From contig JBBFKT010000003.1 in NCBI GenBank assembly GCA_037482015.1, positions 116,645 through 180,644 of the forward strand: a stretch of DNA of 64,000 bases. The letters run 5' to 3'. This DNA comes from Thermodesulforhabdaceae bacterium. GTDB taxonomy: Bacteria > Desulfobacterota > Syntrophobacteria > Syntrophobacterales > Thermodesulforhabdaceae. Below, in pieces: positions 17,427 to 25,559 of this stretch (position 1 is its first letter; each line of letters begins with the position of its first letter). The notes below the pieces were generated by a model. The model was not told where the DNA came from. It did not search any database and was given only the letters and a program-made list of their open reading frames with translations. A program made the translations under genes and the position numbers.

Positions 17427-18072
17427 AATGGACAGCGTGGAAAACGCTAGAAAGGCGAGCCAAATCTTCTGGCGAGAGAGGTTGAGGAATTTTACCTCCG
17501 GAAAGGATAAAGGAAAGTATAAATATAAGAGCTGCATGTTCAAGTTTTTCAAGTATAAAAAAAGCTCGCTCCAGATCGGACGCCATGGTTAAAGAGCCAT
17601 GGCGTTCAAGAAGTATTGCGTTGTGGTTTGGAATAAAAGGTGCTACAGATTCAGGTAGATCCGTCGTTGATGGGGTAGCATAGGGAGCAATAGGGATTGA
17701 TTTTACAGTCAGCCAGAGTTCGGGGAGAAGTGCCGCATCAAAGGGAAGTTTTGCCAGAGTAATAGCTGTAAGAATTGGCGGATGAGCATGAATTACAGCA
17801 TCAATATCTTTTCTTAAAGCATACACAAGAAGATGAAGTCGAATTTCCGAAGAAGGTTTGCCCTTTCCTTCTATAATCTGGCCGTTGCTGTCAACTACTA
17901 TCAAATCATCTTCTGACAGAAACCCCTTGGAAACACCGGACGGAGTTACCAAAAGGCGATTATCTCCAAGTTTACAACTCATATTGCCGTCTGTTGCACT
18001 AACCAATCCCTTGGCGTAAAGTCGCTGTCCTATAGTAACCATCAAATGTCGAAGTTCTAATTCATTTTTCAT
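17413..18072 (-). CDS. class II aldolase/adducin family protein
   Basis: 219 residues, the length of L-fuculose-1-phosphate aldolase-type enzymes. It contains GLVSATDGNMSCKL, the phosphate-binding LVTPSGVSKG, the zinc pair in VIHAHPP, a further His in LLERHGSL and the catalytic Glu-bearing PELW segment. Family members cleave sugar phosphates or act as dehydratases/epimerases; the substrate cannot be told. It lies convergent to and overlapping the acyl-CoA synthetase. Confidence 0.88.
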   Translation of the reverse strand: MKNELELRHLMVTIGQRLYAKGLVSATDGNMSCKLGDNRLLVTPSGVSKGFLSEDDLIVVDSNGQIIEGKGKPSSEIRLHLLVYALRKDIDAVIHAHPPILTAITLAKLPFDAALLPELWLTVKSIPIAPYATPSTTDLPESVAPFIPNHNAILLERHGSLTMASDLERAFFILEKLEHAALIFILSFILSGGKIPQPLSPEDLARLSSVFHAVHSRTS

Positions 18073-18100
18073 GGTGAAATTCCCAGTGTAATAACAATTG

Positions 18101-18124
18101 AGGCAACCTCATGGGTTGCCTTTT
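18101..18124. terminator. short stem-loop with T-tail between minus-strand genes
   Basis: AGGCAACC (18101-18108) pairs with GGTTGCCT (18114-18121), followed by TTTTG on the plus strand and flanked by AAAA when read as minus. It lies about 95 bases after the stop of the 18.2-kb coiled-coil gene. It resembles the GGCAACC/GGTTGCC arm of the repeat at 41.9 kb, so it may be a fragment of that repeat family rather than a dedicated terminator. Confidence 0.4.
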
Positions 18125-18216
18125 GATTGTATCTTGGCGTGGTTAATCATTTTACTGTATCGCCCAAATAACAACGAAATTATCCCCAAAAAGCCAATCC
18201 TAAAATTCATCAAGGG

Positions 18217-18945
18217 CTAATAATCCGTTTTCACTATTAAAATTCCCTGCTCATCCGCTTTCTTTTCTACATCTTCCTTAACTTCGACCGCAACCACACA
18301 AGGAATAACTTCTTCGCCGAGAACATGAGCAAGAATGCTAGCTCGTTCTGTAGCCCTATCCAGATCATTTTCAAAAAGGCTGTACGACACTTCTACCGCA
18401 AGCACTACTCTTTTCTTAGTCGACTTGATTTCACCTCTTAAAACAATGTCCACCTGTAAAACGCTCAAACGTTCTTCTTCTGTGATAATTCCACTTTCTT
18501 CGAGTTCATCAATTCTAGGTAAGAGTTCTTCTATCGGAATTAGTCTGGTTTTTCTTAGCAATTTTCCAAAGTAAGCGTAGTAACGCTCTCTTATTGTTCG
18601 TTCAAAGTCTTTCCCCTTAAATCTCCCGAATTCACCCTTGAGATAAGCCACATCCTGCTTAAGAATAGCTACATCCTGCTTAAGAATAGCTACATCCTGC
18701 TTAAGAATAGCTACATCCTGCTTGAGAATGGCTACATCTTGTTTTAATTCCTCCACATCTCTTTCTATCCTGTCTACGCGTTTTAGAAGTTCATCAAACT
18801 TCTTTGGTAGTGCAAGGAGCTCTTCAGTAAGGATAAGTTTGCGCAATTCTTCCAACCAATCTGGGTGAGCCCTTAGAGCACGAATAATATCAGCAAAGGT
18901 AAGCACAGGGTATTTTTCCATTTCTTTAAGTATTTCTTCCTGCAT
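18217..18945 (-). CDS. heptad-repeat coiled-coil protein with PD-(D/E)XK-like domain (paralogue of 12.5-kb gene)
   Basis: 242 residues. The N-terminal module (TFADIIRALRAHPDW, LILTEELLALPKKFDELL) aligns with the gene at 12.5 kb. The coil has five consecutive LKQDVA heptads, ending in YLKGEFGRFKG. The C-terminal domain shows VLQVDIVLRGE and VVLAVEVSYSLFENDLDRATERA, like the paralogue's E-V-S core. Two paralogues plus the 8-kb gene within 11 kb suggest a locally expanded family. It starts 32 bases downstream of tRNA-Ala on the same strand and may be read from the tRNA promoter. Role unknown. Confidence 0.78.
   Translation of the reverse strand: MQEEILKEMEKYPVLTFADIIRALRAHPDWLEELRKLILTEELLALPKKFDELLKRVDRIERDVEELKQDVAILKQDVAILKQDVAILKQDVAILKQDVAYLKGEFGRFKGKDFERTIRERYYAYFGKLLRKTRLIPIEELLPRIDELEESGIITEEERLSVLQVDIVLRGEIKSTKKRVVLAVEVSYSLFENDLDRATERASILAHVLGEEVIPCVVAVEVKEDVEKKADEQGILIVKTDY
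18650..18720 (-). repeat. 21-bp tandem repeat encoding the ILKQDVA heptad
   Basis: Three exact copies of a 21-base unit (containing CTGCTTAAGAATAGCTACAT on the plus strand) run head to tail, flanked by degenerate copies on both sides. Each unit adds one coiled-coil heptad without changing frame, so unequal exchange would lengthen or shorten the coil by whole heptads. Confidence 0.85.
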
Positions 18946-18976
18946 GTCTCCAATCCAGCAAGTATTTGCTAATTTC

Positions 18977-19052
18977 TGGTGGAGATGACGGGATTCGAAC
19001 CCGTGACCTCAGCCTTGCGAAGGCTGCGCTCTCCCACCTGAGCTACATCCCC
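18977..19052 (-). tRNA. tRNA-Ala, anticodon CGC
   Basis: A complete cloverleaf of 76 bases with encoded CCA. Acceptor GGGGATG pairs with CATCTCC including the G3:U70 wobble that identifies alanine tRNA. The D-arm is GCTC/GAGC, the anticodon stem CAGCC/GGCTG with loop TTCGCAA (anticodon CGC, reads GCG), and the T-arm ACGGG-TTCGAAT-CCCGT. Confidence 0.97.
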
Positions 19053-19204
19053 ACATTCCAAAGACTCAGACAACCAGGATAGACCATATTTTGGCTTTTC
19101 ACTATACAATCCGGGAGGGATTGTCAACATCGTTCAGAAAAACCTTGAACTTATCTTCCATCCCAAAAACTAACTGGTTTGAGCCAGGGCTAAGCCAAAG
19201 CTTT

Positions 19205-19681
19205 TCATTGCATCAAATAAAAACCAAGCACCTTATCATAACTTCTATCTTGCACGAATTCAAGCCCAGCAAAGTGCTTATTAACATGTCTCACAACAGC
19301 AATCCTTTCAATGAGGGATTTATGCGTATCATCAAGATTAAATTTTACCTCGACTTGATCCCCTTCTTTAAGTTTATCGACAAAAGGGGATCGAATTCCA
19401 ATACCACTAAAAGAAATATTCTCAACAATCATTGGGTATTCACGCCCATCTTCGCTTATACGGAATGTCCCCCTCAGGTTAACCGCCTTACGATAATGCT
19501 TTCTGGCATCCATCACAATCCTGAAGCTGTTTCCACAGGGACAGGTAACCATAACAGGCTTGGACATCATCTGAGGGCTTATGCCTGAGAGCTTTTTTGC
19601 TCTACCGCAGATGTCGCACACCACAACAGCACTTCCATCTTTGACGAACACTCGTTTAATCTGTAAATTCCTGGTGTTCAT
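19205..19681 (-). CDS. PilZ-domain protein with N-terminal zinc-ribbon-like segment
   Basis: 158 residues. The N-terminus has CDICGRAKKL and CPCGNSF, a possible zinc ribbon. The PilZ domain shows the cyclic-di-GMP motifs: RKHYRK (R-x3-R, about residue 60) and ENISFSGIG (D/N-x-S-x2-G, about residue 87). It is likely a c-di-GMP receptor, cytoplasmic, acting on motility, adhesion or secretion. It ends the long minus-strand run that begins with a chemoreceptor and two hybrid kinases, which supports a signalling role. Targets are unknown. Confidence 0.88.
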   Translation of the reverse strand: MNTRNLQIKRVFVKDGSAVVVCDICGRAKKLSGISPQMMSKPVMVTCPCGNSFRIVMDARKHYRKAVNLRGTFRISEDGREYPMIVENISFSGIGIRSPFVDKLKEGDQVEVKFNLDDTHKSLIERIAVVRHVNKHFAGLEFVQDRSYDKVLGFYLMQ

Positions 19682-19792
19682 TCCTCTCAGGCACCATCTT
19701 AAACTAAGTTTTCAAAAAAATCTTAGTTTTAATGCAGGCTTTCTATTTTCAAAATATAAACAAAGACTACATCTTAGCAACATTCACGAACG

Positions 19793-20437
19793 CTAAAATT
19801 TCTCAGCTATCACATCCATAAGCCCATGCAACATAGCAACAGCTACCGGGCTACCCCCTTTTCTCCCTTCAACGGTAATCGATGGGACAAAAGAAATTTC
19901 CCGCAACAACTTCTTAGACTCAACAGCCTGCACAAAACCCACAGGAACACCTACTACTAAAGACGGAAGAGCAACTCCTTCTTCAACAAGCCTAACAATT
20001 TCAATAAGAGCCGTCGGAGCATTTCCCACCGCAACAATAGATCCATCCAACTCACGCCCCACAGAACGAAATGCCGCTACAGAGCGAGTAACACCCCATT
20101 CTTTAGCCAGCCTGTGAGTTTCAGGATCGGACACCGGCACCTTAACTTCTACCCCAAATTTCTCAAGTCGTCTTGGCGAGAGACCTGCAGCAATCATACG
20201 AGTGTCAACAAAAATGGTAGCACCTCTCCGTAAAGCCTTCTTGCAAGAGCTAATAGCTTCAGGATGAAAATGAATAAGCCTTGCAAATTCAAAATCTCCC
20301 GTCGTGTGAATAACTCTTCTCACTATAGGCCAGTGAAGTTCGTCAAAACCGTGAAAACCTATTTCTTCATCGATTATCCTGAAGCTTTCTTCCTCAATAC
20401 TTTTCCCCACCGGAACAATTTCTCTAATATCCATCAT
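19793..20437 (-). CDS. cbiC: precorrin-8X / cobalt-precorrin-8 methylmutase
   Basis: 214 residues with the CbiC/CobH signature: SFRIIDEE, the catalytic-His segment RRVIHTTGD near residue 43, IFVDTRMIAAGL and the GNAPTAL and GVPVGFVQAVESK loops. The enzyme migrates a methyl group from C-11 to C-12 to give (cobalt-)hydrogenobyrinate, a late corrin-ring step. No other corrin-ring gene is adjacent; it sits between menG and a PilZ gene. GAGGAGG lies 14 bases before ATG, rather far. Because corrin synthesis is otherwise absent here, the rest of the pathway must be elsewhere. Confidence 0.93.
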   Translation of the reverse strand: MMDIREIVPVGKSIEEESFRIIDEEIGFHGFDELHWPIVRRVIHTTGDFEFARLIHFHPEAISSCKKALRRGATIFVDTRMIAAGLSPRRLEKFGVEVKVPVSDPETHRLAKEWGVTRSVAAFRSVGRELDGSIVAVGNAPTALIEIVRLVEEGVALPSLVVGVPVGFVQAVESKKLLREISFVPSITVEGRKGGSPVAVAMLHGLMDVIAEKF

Positions 20438-20498
20438 GAATAAAACTCAAACCTCCTCAAGACCTTCTGAAAGTCCAATATTTTCACGCAAAGCCAAA

Positions 20499-21230
20499 CT
20501 AGACTTTTCGTGCTCTCACAAAATACGACACACCGGCAAGAAACATGTGAACTTCTTCAACCCTGAATTTTTCTGCTTCAAGAGCTTGCACCATATCGGC
20601 GGGAGAAATAAAATGTTCAACCGAGGTAGGAAGATATCTGTAGGCTTCCCTGTCGCCGGAAACAATTCCACCAATAAAAGGAAGAATTTTCTGAAAATAA
20701 AAAAGATAAATCGATCGAAAAAGTGGCTTAGGGGGTATGCTAAATTCCAGTATGAGAAGCTCTCCAGAACGTTTCAGCACACGCCGAAATTCTTTCAAAA
20801 TAGGCGATAAGCCTTCTTTACCTTCCAGCGCACCAGGCATATTTCTTATTCCATAGGCAACCATCAAAGCATCCGCAATGTCAGATTTGACCGGAAGAAA
20901 CTGGGCATCCCCTCGAACAACCCAATATCCTTTATAATTCCTACCTTTAATTATCGCTCGCCTTAGCATAGCTTCGGCAATATCGATCCCTATAACCCTA
21001 ACCGAAGGCTTTATACGAAGGAGCGAAAAAGCCAAATCACCTGTCCCGGTAGCCACATCCACAACATAAGCACCATCAGAAAGCCTAAGAGACTTTACGG
21101 CTTCTCTACGCCACCACAAATCCATCCCGGAAGACAAAAGATGATTCAGAAAATCATAAACCGGTGCAATGCGATCAAACATGGCACCGATGCGTCTTGG
21201 ATTTTTATCGAGCGAAACTGAAGAACACAT
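20499..21230 (-). CDS. menG: demethylmenaquinone methyltransferase (UbiE/MenG family)
   Basis: 243 residues. It begins near IGAMFDRIAPVYDFLNHLLS, the usual UbiE/MenG opening, and has motif I VVDVATGTGDLAF, ARGDAQFLP-like VVRGDAQFLPV and FGIRN-like VAYGIRNMP. The C-methylation completes menaquinone. ATG 21230 is chosen over 21266 because the longer form lacks a ribosome site; it overlaps the upstream prenyltransferase by 26 bases, showing tight coupling. A menaquinone product fits the Qmo complex encoded at 50 kb. Confidence 0.9.
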   Translation of the reverse strand: MCSSVSLDKNPRRIGAMFDRIAPVYDFLNHLLSSGMDLWWRREAVKSLRLSDGAYVVDVATGTGDLAFSLLRIKPSVRVIGIDIAEAMLRRAIIKGRNYKGYWVVRGDAQFLPVKSDIADALMVAYGIRNMPGALEGKEGLSPILKEFRRVLKRSGELLILEFSIPPKPLFRSIYLFYFQKILPFIGGIVSGDREAYRYLPTSVEHFISPADMVQALEAEKFRVEEVHMFLAGVSYFVRARKV

Positions 21231-22083
21231 CTGCCCCAATACCCACAAAGAGAAAAATGGATACAAGACTGTTTACATGAAAAAACGCTACAGGAACTTT
21301 TGACAGATCATCAGGTTTTACCATTCTGTGTTCCCATACAAGCAGCAGACCAATTACGATTAGAAAAAATCCGTAGATTTTTCCCAGTCCAAAAAGCGGG
21401 ATAAGCAACGCCAAAAAGATAAAAGTCGCACAATGAAGTATCGATGAAATAAGAAGAGCCTTCCTGACTCCAATTCTTGCCGGTATGGAATAGAGCCCGA
21501 TTTGACGGTCAAAATCTATATCCTGGCAGGCATATAAAATATCAAAGCCGGCGATGTAAGTAAGAAGAGCAAGAGAAAGAGGAACAATTCGCCAGTCCCA
21601 GGTTCCCACCACCGCAATCCAGGCACCAAGAGGTGCAAGACCTATAGCAAAACCGAGATAAATATGACTCCAGGCGGTAAAACGCTTTGTATAGGAATAA
21701 CTAAAAAGCACGGCAAGAACCGGAAAGGAAAGCCAAAAGCATAACTTCCCAAGCTGATAGGCACTCAAAACAAAGAGCGCTGAAAAGGCAACAACCAGCA
21801 AAAGAATAGCCTTAGAAGAAATCTCACCGGTTACCGAAGGTCTTGAAGCAGTGCGAGGATTCAGTCGATCGAAGTGTAAATCCGCCCATCGATTAAAGCC
21901 CATTGCCGCAGAGCGAGCCCCCACCATTGCAAGAAGAATCCAGAATAGAGTTCTCAACGTGACGGGGCGAGCATGCACGTGAGCCAGCACCACAGAAGAA
22001 AGCGCAAAAGGCATCGCAAAAACTGTGTGACTAAATTTTATGAGTCTTCCAAAACGATAAATAGCTCGAACTACAACTTCCAT
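21205..22083 (-). CDS. mqnP: UbiA-family prenyltransferase, probable MqnP of menaquinone synthesis
   Basis: 292 residues with about eight membrane segments. The first Asp-rich motif is NRWADLHFDRLNPRTASRP and the second is ACQDIDFDRQIGLYSIP, both typical of UbiA aromatic prenyltransferases. The form NRxxDxxxDxxNxRTxxRP plus co-location with menG suggests the menaquinone enzyme of the futalosine route (MqnP-like) rather than ubiquinone synthesis; an anaerobe would need menaquinone. The other mqn genes are not in the window. It starts four bases after the upstream kinase stop. Confidence 0.88.
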   Translation of the reverse strand: MEVVVRAIYRFGRLIKFSHTVFAMPFALSSVVLAHVHARPVTLRTLFWILLAMVGARSAAMGFNRWADLHFDRLNPRTASRPSVTGEISSKAILLLVVAFSALFVLSAYQLGKLCFWLSFPVLAVLFSYSYTKRFTAWSHIYLGFAIGLAPLGAWIAVVGTWDWRIVPLSLALLTYIAGFDILYACQDIDFDRQIGLYSIPARIGVRKALLISSILHCATFIFLALLIPLFGLGKIYGFFLIVIGLLLVWEHRMVKPDDLSKVPVAFFHVNSLVSIFLFVGIGADVFFSFAR

Positions 22084-22087
22084 TCCT

Positions 22088-24421
22088 TCAACTGCTGCCT
22101 TTCCTGTTCTGATTCCTTCCCAAAAACTCTACATCAGATCTTTCCAAAGAGGCAAATATTTCCTGAAGCTTAGTCGCAGAAAATGGCTTGTAAAGCAAAA
22201 GAATATTCTCAGCTCTGCAAGCTTCAATTACCTCTCCTCTGACATATTCGGTCATTAGAACAGATTTAATATGCGGCAGGCGACGAGAAATTTCCTTAAT
22301 CATTTCATACCCATCACCATCAGGAAGTCCTATATCAGAAATAACCACATCCAGATCTTTTCCGATTCTCTCTACCAAATGAAGCGCTTCCTTAACCGAT
22401 CCGGCTTTTTCAACCTTATGACCAAAAGACACCAGCATCTCACATAAAACATTTCTGAGAGCCAGATTATCTTCCACAACCAGCACCCTTCTAGGTTTCA
22501 ACGATTCTACAAGGAATACTTTCTCTTCCTGATCAGATTTTACACTTTCTACCTCCCAATCCTCCCCTTCTTCCTCCCACACCGGGAAATAAACATGAAA
22601 AGCCGTTCCCAGAGAATAGGAGCTTTCAACTCTCACAAAACCTCCAAGCCTCTTTAATTCGCTCCAAACTATATAAAGCCCCAACCCATGCCCACCACTT
22701 TCCTTCCTAGAATAAAAAGGCTCAAATATTTTCTGAAGCGTTTTTTCGTCCATCCCCACCCCAGTATCCTTCACCGTGACAAGCACAAATCTGCCAGGCT
22801 TCACGTTTTCCTCACCAGGCGGAATTTCTTCGGGAGGAACTCGAACATCCCTGCTCTTTACCAAAAGTGTGCCTCCTTCGGGCATGGCATCCTGAGCATT
22901 AAGGAAAAGATTAAGCAGGATGCGATCAATCTGCCCCGGTAAGGCTTTGACACTTCCAGCCAGAGGATCAAGTTCAAACTGCAGATGGATATTTTCCCGA
23001 AAAATTCGTCGAACAAATTTTTCCAGAGTCTGAATAACTCCATTCACACTTATAGCCCTGGGCTTTTCTTCCCTTTCCTCTTCGCCTCCCCTTGCAAATC
23101 CCATCAACTGACGGCAAAGAGAAACTCCCTGACCTAAAGCCAGTTCTATCTCTCTTCTATGCCGAGCTATTTGAGAATGATCTTTTAACTCCCGAACAAT
23201 GAGCTCCATGCTGTTCTGGATGACCATCAAAATGTTTCTAAAGTCGTGAGCTATACCAGCAGCAAGCCTTCCCAAAGCTTCCATTCTTTGAAGATGAGAC
23301 ATGTAGCGTTCCATAGAGCGTTCCAGAGTAACATCATGAGCGATCTGAATAGCCCCGATCAACCGTCCCTTTCGATCATAAAGCCTTGACGCAATTAGTC
23401 TTGCAATCTTGGGTTTTCCCTCAACTTCGAAGATAACCTCGCAGGTAATCGCTTCCGGTATCAAGGGATACCTAGAAACACCTTTTTTGCTCATCTTTTT
23501 AACAAGTGTTTCAGCATCAAATGTGATAAGAAGTTCAGCCAATGTAGCTGGAGGAATTTCCCTTCCCGGATAAAGCACTCCAAAACCTTCCCCTGGTTTT
23601 TTGCCTATTATTTCTGTTCTCGAAATACCAGTAAGATTCTCACAGGAGGTGTTCCATAACGCAACTCTCCCTTCCTGATCTATAACAAAAATGGGCATAG
23701 GATTCCTATCTAGCACCAATTCCAAATACTCCCAGCTTTTCCTGAGTTCTCGCTCAGCCTGCTTTTCCCTGGTCCGATCCCTAAATACACACAAAATCCC
23801 CTCTTCACCATTGGTAACCAACCGACTTGCTCGAACTTCTGCTTCAATCCTTCTCCCATCTTCCCCTATTAATATCCACTCATGGCTCTTACCACTGTTT
23901 TGAATACCCGAATGAATTATTTCCTGAACGGAAGTTCCTTCGATCTGATCAGGGGCGCTAAAAAGAGAAAGGTGCGAACCTCGTAGCTTATCGATAGAAA
24001 AGCCGAAAAGCTTCTCCGCCGAACTGTTAGCATCCAAAATATTCCCTTCCCTACCAATAATCAAAATAGCATCGGAAACATTATGAAAAATCGCTCTATA
24101 GCGTTTTTCGCTCGTTATTAGCTTTTGAGTAGTGTTTTGAACAAATCTAAAAAGAAATCCCAAACGGTAAACACCTAAAAGAAGAAGCAAAGAAGTTCCA
24201 AGTCCAATCGATTCTTCCACAAAACTGACTGTTTCCAGTATCTCACCCGATCCGGTTGTTATTCGAATAAGTCCGAAAAACCTTCTAAAAACCATAAGCA
24301 AAATAGCAATACACACAAAAAGCCAGGCTCCTTTAGCAGGGTTTTCCTTGAAGAACCTGGCAGCCATAACAGCGGCTGTAAGCTGAATGCATATTGAAGT
24401 TAGAATAATCCATTCAACCAT
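22088..24421 (-). CDS. membrane-bound PAS hybrid histidine kinase with receiver domain
   Basis: 777 residues. Three hydrophobic N-terminal segments (to about residue 90) are followed by two or three PAS domains (YRAIFHNVSDAILIIG, LELVLDRNPMPIFVIDQEGR). The HisKA phospho-acceptor is His in LAAGIAHDFRNILMVIQ; the HATPase has N-box NLFLNAQDAMPEGG, DTGVGMD and GHGLGLYI. A C-terminal CheY-like receiver contains DVVISDIGLPDGDG with the phospho-Asp. No DNA-binding partner is adjacent. It lies in one run with the split kinase and the chemoreceptor, and four bases before mqnP. Confidence 0.9.
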   Translation of the reverse strand: MVEWIILTSICIQLTAAVMAARFFKENPAKGAWLFVCIAILLMVFRRFFGLIRITTGSGEILETVSFVEESIGLGTSLLLLLGVYRLGFLFRFVQNTTQKLITSEKRYRAIFHNVSDAILIIGREGNILDANSSAEKLFGFSIDKLRGSHLSLFSAPDQIEGTSVQEIIHSGIQNSGKSHEWILIGEDGRRIEAEVRASRLVTNGEEGILCVFRDRTREKQAERELRKSWEYLELVLDRNPMPIFVIDQEGRVALWNTSCENLTGISRTEIIGKKPGEGFGVLYPGREIPPATLAELLITFDAETLVKKMSKKGVSRYPLIPEAITCEVIFEVEGKPKIARLIASRLYDRKGRLIGAIQIAHDVTLERSMERYMSHLQRMEALGRLAAGIAHDFRNILMVIQNSMELIVRELKDHSQIARHRREIELALGQGVSLCRQLMGFARGGEEEREEKPRAISVNGVIQTLEKFVRRIFRENIHLQFELDPLAGSVKALPGQIDRILLNLFLNAQDAMPEGGTLLVKSRDVRVPPEEIPPGEENVKPGRFVLVTVKDTGVGMDEKTLQKIFEPFYSRKESGGHGLGLYIVWSELKRLGGFVRVESSYSLGTAFHVYFPVWEEEGEDWEVESVKSDQEEKVFLVESLKPRRVLVVEDNLALRNVLCEMLVSFGHKVEKAGSVKEALHLVERIGKDLDVVISDIGLPDGDGYEMIKEISRRLPHIKSVLMTEYVRGEVIEACRAENILLLYKPFSATKLQEIFASLERSDVEFLGRNQNRKGSS

Positions 24422-24437
24422 ACTTCATATTTCCTCT

Positions 24438-25559
24438 TTATAGACGTTCTTGAACTGACTCTTCGTGAGCCTTTCCAATCTCTCCACAAGCTTGAAGGAT
24501 GGAAACCATATCGCTCAGTGAAACTGGCTTCACTATCACGAAGCGAACACCTAAGAGTTCGGCTTCCTTTTTCATTTTTTCTTCCAAATATCCCGTCATA
24601 ACTACCATGGGAAAGTCTGGACGAATACTGAAAAATCGCCTGACAAGCTCCAAACCGGTCATCTTTGGCATCCGATAATCAACAATTGCCACATCGAAGC
24701 TAAAGGGCGATTCCGCAAAGCTTTTTAATGCTTCGTAAGGACAGGAAAAGGTCGTAACATGAAATCCTTCCATTTCAAGTTCAATTTTAAGCATCTTTAG
24801 TAGAGCTTCGTCATCATCAACAACAAGAACTCTCATAAGCTGTCGATAAGCTTTAGAGACATCCTTGCTATCTTCTCCAACCCATTCTTTTTGAGTTTCA
24901 ACAGCCTTTTTGTCCAAAACTGGTATAAGAATCTTGAAGGTTGTCCCCTTTTTGGGTCTGCTTTCTACTTGTATCATACCTCCCATGTTTTTTACGGCGT
25001 TATAGACAATAGTAAGTCCCATTCCTGTGCCTTGCCCAGGTGGCTTTGTTGTAAAACAGGGATCAAAAATACGATGGATAATCGAAGGATCAATACCACA
25101 ACCGGTATCGCTAACGCATAACTTCATGTAAGAACTCTTTCCGACTTCCAGGCCGTTCGGAAACCCATCCTCAGTAAAACACTTTCTTAAGCTTATAGTG
25201 ATCCTTCCTCGATCCTCTATCGCCTGCACAGCATTAACAACAAGGTTCATCAAGATCTGCTGAAATTCGGTGGGTGAAGCCAGAACGGTATCATCTTCTC
25301 CGGGTGTAACCTCAATTTTGCTTACAAATTCTATGTTACTCGGTATAAGCTGTTGCAAAAACTTGACGTTTTCCTTGATCAGAACCGACAGAGAAACCGG
25401 AATTTTATCCTCCGGTGCCCCTCTGGCAAACCGCAAAATACCATCCACAAGACGTTTGGCTCTGTTACCAGCCTGAAAAACTTCTTCTAGAAAAGATCTC
25501 AATGGATGATTTTCTGCCATTTTCATAAGAGCGATCTCGGTATAGCCCAGGATAATCAT
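24438..25559 (-). CDS. C-terminal half of a frameshifted hybrid histidine kinase (HATPase + receiver)
   Basis: 373 residues starting MIILGYTEIALMKMAENHP, which is the sequence that normally follows the H-box in HisKA domains. It has the HATPase N-box LVVNAVQAIEDRG, DTGCGID, GTGMGLTIV and a receiver with VLVVDDDEALLK and VAIVDYRMPKMTG. The missing N-terminal half is the next gene upstream. Its ATG overlaps that gene's TGA (ATGA), so it could be translated by reinitiation, but without the phospho-acceptor His it could not autophosphorylate by itself. See the companion entry for the lesion. Confidence 0.82.
   Translation of the reverse strand: MIILGYTEIALMKMAENHPLRSFLEEVFQAGNRAKRLVDGILRFARGAPEDKIPVSLSVLIKENVKFLQQLIPSNIEFVSKIEVTPGEDDTVLASPTEFQQILMNLVVNAVQAIEDRGRITISLRKCFTEDGFPNGLEVGKSSYMKLCVSDTGCGIDPSIIHRIFDPCFTTKPPGQGTGMGLTIVYNAVKNMGGMIQVESRPKKGTTFKILIPVLDKKAVETQKEWVGEDSKDVSKAYRQLMRVLVVDDDEALLKMLKIELEMEGFHVTTFSCPYEALKSFAESPFSFDVAIVDYRMPKMTGLELVRRFFSIRPDFPMVVMTGYLEEKMKKEAELLGVRFVIVKPVSLSDMVSILQACGEIGKAHEESVQERL

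Noticed and set aside
18650-18720. Regular 21-base repeats that could suggest a CRISPR-like array
   Set aside because: No spacers; the units are contiguous, in frame and encode coiled-coil heptads.
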